The position numbers and the translations under genes are program-made. From SFDP01 sp051653625 (lineage in GTDB: Bacteria > Bacillota > Clostridia > Lachnospirales > Lachnospiraceae): 6,724 bases of DNA. This document shows positions 4,753 to 6,724 of the stretch, piece by piece (position 1 is the stretch's first letter; each line of letters starts with the position of its first letter). Below the pieces are notes generated by a model, which had not been told where the DNA came from, searched no databases, and worked only from the letters and a program-made list of their open reading frames with translations. The DNA is taken from contig JBOFWM010000085.1 in assembly GCA_051653625.1 (NCBI GenBank), positions 1 to 6,724 of the forward strand, in the 5' to 3' direction.

Positions 4753-5008
4753 TTATTCTGAAATATCGTTATATACTTCCTTTATTCGTAAGAAATAAAT
4801 TCTAAGGAACTTATTTCTTACTGCTATCTTTGCCGATTTCTTCGCCTTACCTTCTGATTCTTTTTTAACTATGTATTGTTAAACAGGAACATCGCATAGT
4901 TCCATAACCTACTTTGCGGAGTGTAGCTGAGCCTCGTTTGGTTATTTTTCTGTTAGATCCAACAAATTGACCCGATTCATATGGCGACGTATCCATTCCT
5001 GCAAAAAT
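4753..5008 (-). pseudogene. IS110-family transposase, C-terminal remnant with internal lesion
   Basis: IS110 transposases pair an N-terminal DEDD domain with a C-terminal domain. Only the C-terminal domain survives: reading left from 5008, IFAGMDTSPYESGQFVGSNR then KITKRGSATLRKVGYGTMRC, typical of the IS116/IS110/IS902 signature. This frame stops after LTIHS. The true tail resumes in another frame as QYIVKKESEGKAKKSAKIAV then RNKFLRIYFLRIKEVYNDIS, ending at TAA 4753-4755. A small deletion and frameshift near 4870 therefore separate the two parts. The N-terminal half is cut off exactly where the IS66 left terminal repeat begins at 5009, and it does not reappear on the other side of that element. 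Non-functional. Confidence 0.82.
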
Positions 5009-5030
5009 GTAAGCGTCAACTCAAGACCGC
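5009..5030. repeat. IS66 left terminal inverted repeat
   Basis: GTAAGCGTCAACTCAAGA plus CCGC; pairs with 6355-6376 at 21 of 22 positions. Confidence 0.9.
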
Positions 5031-5068
5031 ATTGACAAAATAAAAAACGTGAAGTGTTAGGATTTCCC

Positions 5069-6117
5069 CTACTTTTTCACGTTTTTGCATATATCAGGTA
5101 TTTTATCTGACCATGGTAAGATATCTTCAATGTCTAAATCTTTATTTAATTGCATTTGTTCAAAAATATATTCTAGATAATATAATGGTTTTAAATCATT
5201 TGCTATTGCAGTCTGTATGATACCGTAAATAGTTGCTGATGCACCAGGACCATTAGGTGTGTTAGAGAACAAGAAATTCTTCCGACCTATGACAAACATT
5301 TTTATAGACTGCTCAGCCAAGTTGTTAGAAAGCTGAATTCCTGGATCTAACAAAAAATTAGATAAATATTCCTTTTGATTTATGGCATAAGTAATAGCCT
5401 TGCCCAACAAACTTTGGGGCAAAGTTTTCACTGATATCTCCTCGATCCATTGATAAAATTCATCTAATACTGTTTTAAATTCATTTCATCTGCCTTTGAT
5501 TCTATTACAAATAGTTTTTGAAGATAAGTACCATCCCAGTCTTTTAAATACCTTGCTGCAAAGCTTCCGCTACATCCAACTTGATAGTCATATAGAATGA
5601 CAGACTTTGTTGTTTCATTGCCTGGTTCATGCAACACTTCCAGCGTTGTTTCGTCTGCATGTAATAAATCATTTGAAAGTAGTTCCTTCTTTAGTGCTGC
5701 TTCTAATGGTTTTAATAACCCACCAGCTTTTATAGTCCAATTAGAAAGATTTTGTCTTGTAAGATTAGTGCCAAGACGATTCCATTCTTGCTCTTGTCTA
5801 TACAAAGGCATCGCATTGGTATATTTTTGATTTAATATATGTGCCATCACACTAGCTGATACTAGGCTTTTAGGAACTAATGCCTTAGGACTCGTAGCTA
5901 ATTTGATAAATCCAGCTTCCCCATTTTTATCACAGTTTCTACAACTATAAATATAGGTTACATGTTCAATAATACTAATCTTAGCAGGAACTATTTTTAA
6001 CTCCTTTCGAATCTCTTTTTTCATTTCGGTTAATGCATCACCACAAACATCACAAATTCTTTCAAACTCATCTAATTTATATTCAAACTTCTTAAGAGGT
6101 GGTTTCTTTGCTGGCAA
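5069..6117 (-). pseudogene. IS66 transposase (TnpC-type), internally deleted and frameshifted
   Basis: IS66 TnpC is a DDE transposase of roughly 500 aa. Here the N-terminal zipper is absent. The frame entered near 6117 (TTG) shows the zinc finger (CDVCGD ... CRNCDK, residues ~23-63), the conserved PKSLVSASVMAHILNQKYTN region, and the first catalytic Asp in LLHADETTLEVL. After YLKDWDGTYL the text jumps to QKLFVIESKADEMNLK, so about 50-60 residues with the second Asp (DGY) and the CWAH motif are lost. A one-base loss in an A-run (5473-5476) then causes the stop at 5464. In the next frame it resumes as TVLDEFYQWIEEISVKTLPQ and continues with the final catalytic Glu in LSNNLAEQSIK and VIGRKNFLFSNTPNG, ending at 5069. 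A 120-aa ORF from GTG 5431 is just this tail. Non-functional. Confidence 0.87.
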
Positions 6118-6122
6118 TCGTT

Positions 6123-6293
6123 CTATAAAATCACAGGATTCCTTTGAGGGCCCATATTTTTTAACCAGTCATGAAAAGTTGACGAAGGTAGCTTGTTTTC
6201 CTTGCACCAACTATTTATGGAACCTTCCCTTTTTAAACATGCAGCAACTAATTCTTTCTTTTCTTCGCAAGTGTACTTGCGTTCTAGTTTCAT
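6123..6293 (-). CDS. TnpA-like helix-turn-helix protein of the IS66 element (may frameshift into the transposase)
   Basis: A 56-aa ORF: MKLERKYTCEEKKELVAACL then KREGSINSWCKENKLPSSTF then HDWLKNMGPQ. The REGSINSWCKENKLPSSTFHDWL stretch is a DNA-binding helix-turn-helix of the kind in IS66 TnpA and IS3 OrfA accessory proteins. AGGAGG at 6307-6302 is 8 nt before the ATG at 6293, the only good ribosome site in the element. The ORF is shorter than usual TnpA and stops at 6123, just before the transposase frame. At codons Leu44-Lys-Asn the heptamer A AAA AAT (6162-6156) fits the slippery rule for -1 frameshifting; slipping there gives DWLKKYGPSKESCDFIERLP, which runs directly into the transposase. 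Alternatively the join is a deletion scar. Confidence 0.65.
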   Translation of the reverse strand: MKLERKYTCEEKKELVAACLKREGSINSWCKENKLPSSTFHDWLKNMGPQRNPVIL

Positions 6294-6354
6294 AATACAA
6301 TCCTCCTAATGTTGTTTTAGGAGCATTATATCTAATTGGAGATACTATTGTAAG

Positions 6355-6376
6355 GCGCTCTTGAGTTGACGCTTAC
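6355..6376. repeat. IS66 right terminal inverted repeat
   Basis: Reverse complement of the left repeat with one mismatch. Intact serine-recombinase codons begin directly outside it, at about 6379. Confidence 0.9.
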
Positions 6377-6378
6377 AC

Positions 6379-6606
6379 ATATATACTTTGCTCTCAAACT
6401 TTGATAGCCTTTATAATATTATTAATGATGAAGAGAAAAAATCTCTAATATCTTCGCTAATAAAAGACATAGATATTTTTCCCTGCGGAGAATCCGATAC
6501 TCCACTAAAAGCAATAAATTTTAATTTTCCAGTTTACACTGATGTTGATATGTTTTGTGGGACAACACGCGATAAAAGTACAACCGTCTCCACATGCCTC
6601 GTCCTG
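6379..6606 (+). pseudogene. Large serine recombinase, C-terminal remnant
   Basis: From 6379 the plus strand reads IYTLLSNFDSLYNIINDEEK, KSLISSLIKDIDIFP, LKAINFNFPVY and DKSTTVSTCLVLPE. This is the C-terminal region of TnpX/TndX-type large serine recombinases of clostridial integrative elements (typical forms: FDKLYDKMTDAEKK, LKSIEFKFPV, TVETVCLLSK). These proteins of about 500-560 aa catalyse element excision and insertion through an N-terminal Ser. Everything upstream, including the catalytic domain, was lost at the IS66 right end. After about 6606 the frame stays open to the window edge but no longer resembles the family, and no proper stop is reached, so the 3' end is altered or joined to other DNA. 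Confidence 0.75.
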
Positions 6607-6654
6607 CCGGAAATAACACATATCTTCCATCTCGTCAGAGTTAAAAGAACACAT
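6505..6654 (-). CDS. Unrecognised small Cys-rich ORF, opposite the recombinase remnant
   Basis: ATG 6654 to TAG 6505 gives 49 aa: MCSFNSDEMEDMCYFRQDEA then CGDGCTFIACCPTKHINISV then NWKIKIYCF. Seven Cys, six of them in the first 31 residues (MC, MC, AC, GC, ACC), and an acidic start suggest metal binding or a disulfide or modified peptide, but I do not recognise the family. The frame is open upstream to 6705 (KNIVIEQPETGAEENNQ), so the real start may be earlier or outside the window. No ribosome site is visible. The C-terminal half (from about HINIS) lies on the antisense of the recombinase codons and is likely not authentic. It may be the 5' part of a host gene joined to an integrated element. 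Chance ORF is possible. Confidence 0.25.
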   Translation of the reverse strand: MCSFNSDEMEDMCYFRQDEACGDGCTFIACCPTKHINISVNWKIKIYCF

Positions 6655-6724
6655 CTGATTATTCTCTTCCGCCCCTGTCTCAGGTTGCTCTATAACAATA
6701 TTTTTTCATTCAACAAGTTATCCT

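Larger units (their letters stand above)
5009..6376 (-). mobile_element. Compact, defective IS66-family insertion sequence
   Basis: The 1368-bp element starts and ends with GTAAGCGTCAACTCAAGA inward (5009-5026 and 6376-6359, 18 bp identical; 21 of 22 when extended). GTAAGCG ends are typical of IS66. It encodes a TnpA-like helix-turn-helix peptide and a broken IS66 transposase, both on the minus strand. Classical IS66 elements are about 2.5 kb with tnpA, tnpB and tnpC; tnpB and the N-terminal part of tnpC are missing here. The 8-bp target duplication expected for the family is absent: left flank GCAAAAAT, right flank ACATATAT. It probably moves only in trans, if at all. Confidence 0.88.

Noticed and set aside
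5597..5830. 77-aa plus-strand ORF
   Set aside because: Antisense shadow of the IS66 transposase zinc-finger and catalytic region; no independent support.

Overview
The window is AT-rich, low-GC Firmicute DNA. It most likely comes from a motile gut Clostridium-like bacterium of the Lachnospiraceae (Roseburia or a relative): the flagellin ends, the AAGGAGG-type ribosome binding sites and the csrA-flagellin pair fit that group. Genus is inference. The only intact genes I can support are a 640-aa flagellin, a CsrA-like regulator and a small tyrosine recombinase, all on the minus strand. Almost everything else is decayed mobile DNA.

Left edge (1-855): the 3' end of an IS1634/IS4-like transposase (plus strand) ends in a perfect 24-bp terminator stem. 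A second hairpin and the 5'-truncated remnant of a short-chain dehydrogenase (minus) follow, then the flagellin terminator. Centre (856-3310): flagellin, a 271-nt hairpin-rich leader, and csrA directly upstream on the same strand.

The most interesting part is 3368-4188. Two exact 24-bp inverted repeats flank the tyrosine recombinase, which keeps the full R-K-H-R-H-Y catalytic set. Between the recombinase start and the right repeat, on the plus strand, lies a very good match to a flagellar sigma-28 (SigD/FliA) promoter. As sequenced it points away from csrA-flagellin into a dead resolvase pseudogene, while the recombinase terminator sits next to csrA. Inverting the segment would place this promoter about 93 nt upstream of the csrA start and move the terminator away. 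I propose a self-contained, recombinase-encoding invertible sigma-28 promoter that switches csrA-flagellin, read here in the OFF orientation. Mechanism and state are inferred; repeats, promoter match and catalytic residues are visible in the sequence.

Right side (4120-6724): a serine resolvase pseudogene with two in-frame TAG codons, a deletion and a frameshift; a frameshifted IS110 C-terminal remnant; a compact defective IS66-family element (5009-6376, 22-bp terminal repeats, no target duplication); and the C-terminal piece of a large serine recombinase that overlaps a small Cys-rich ORF on the opposite strand. Different broken genes on the two sides of the IS66 element point to an IS-associated rearrangement.
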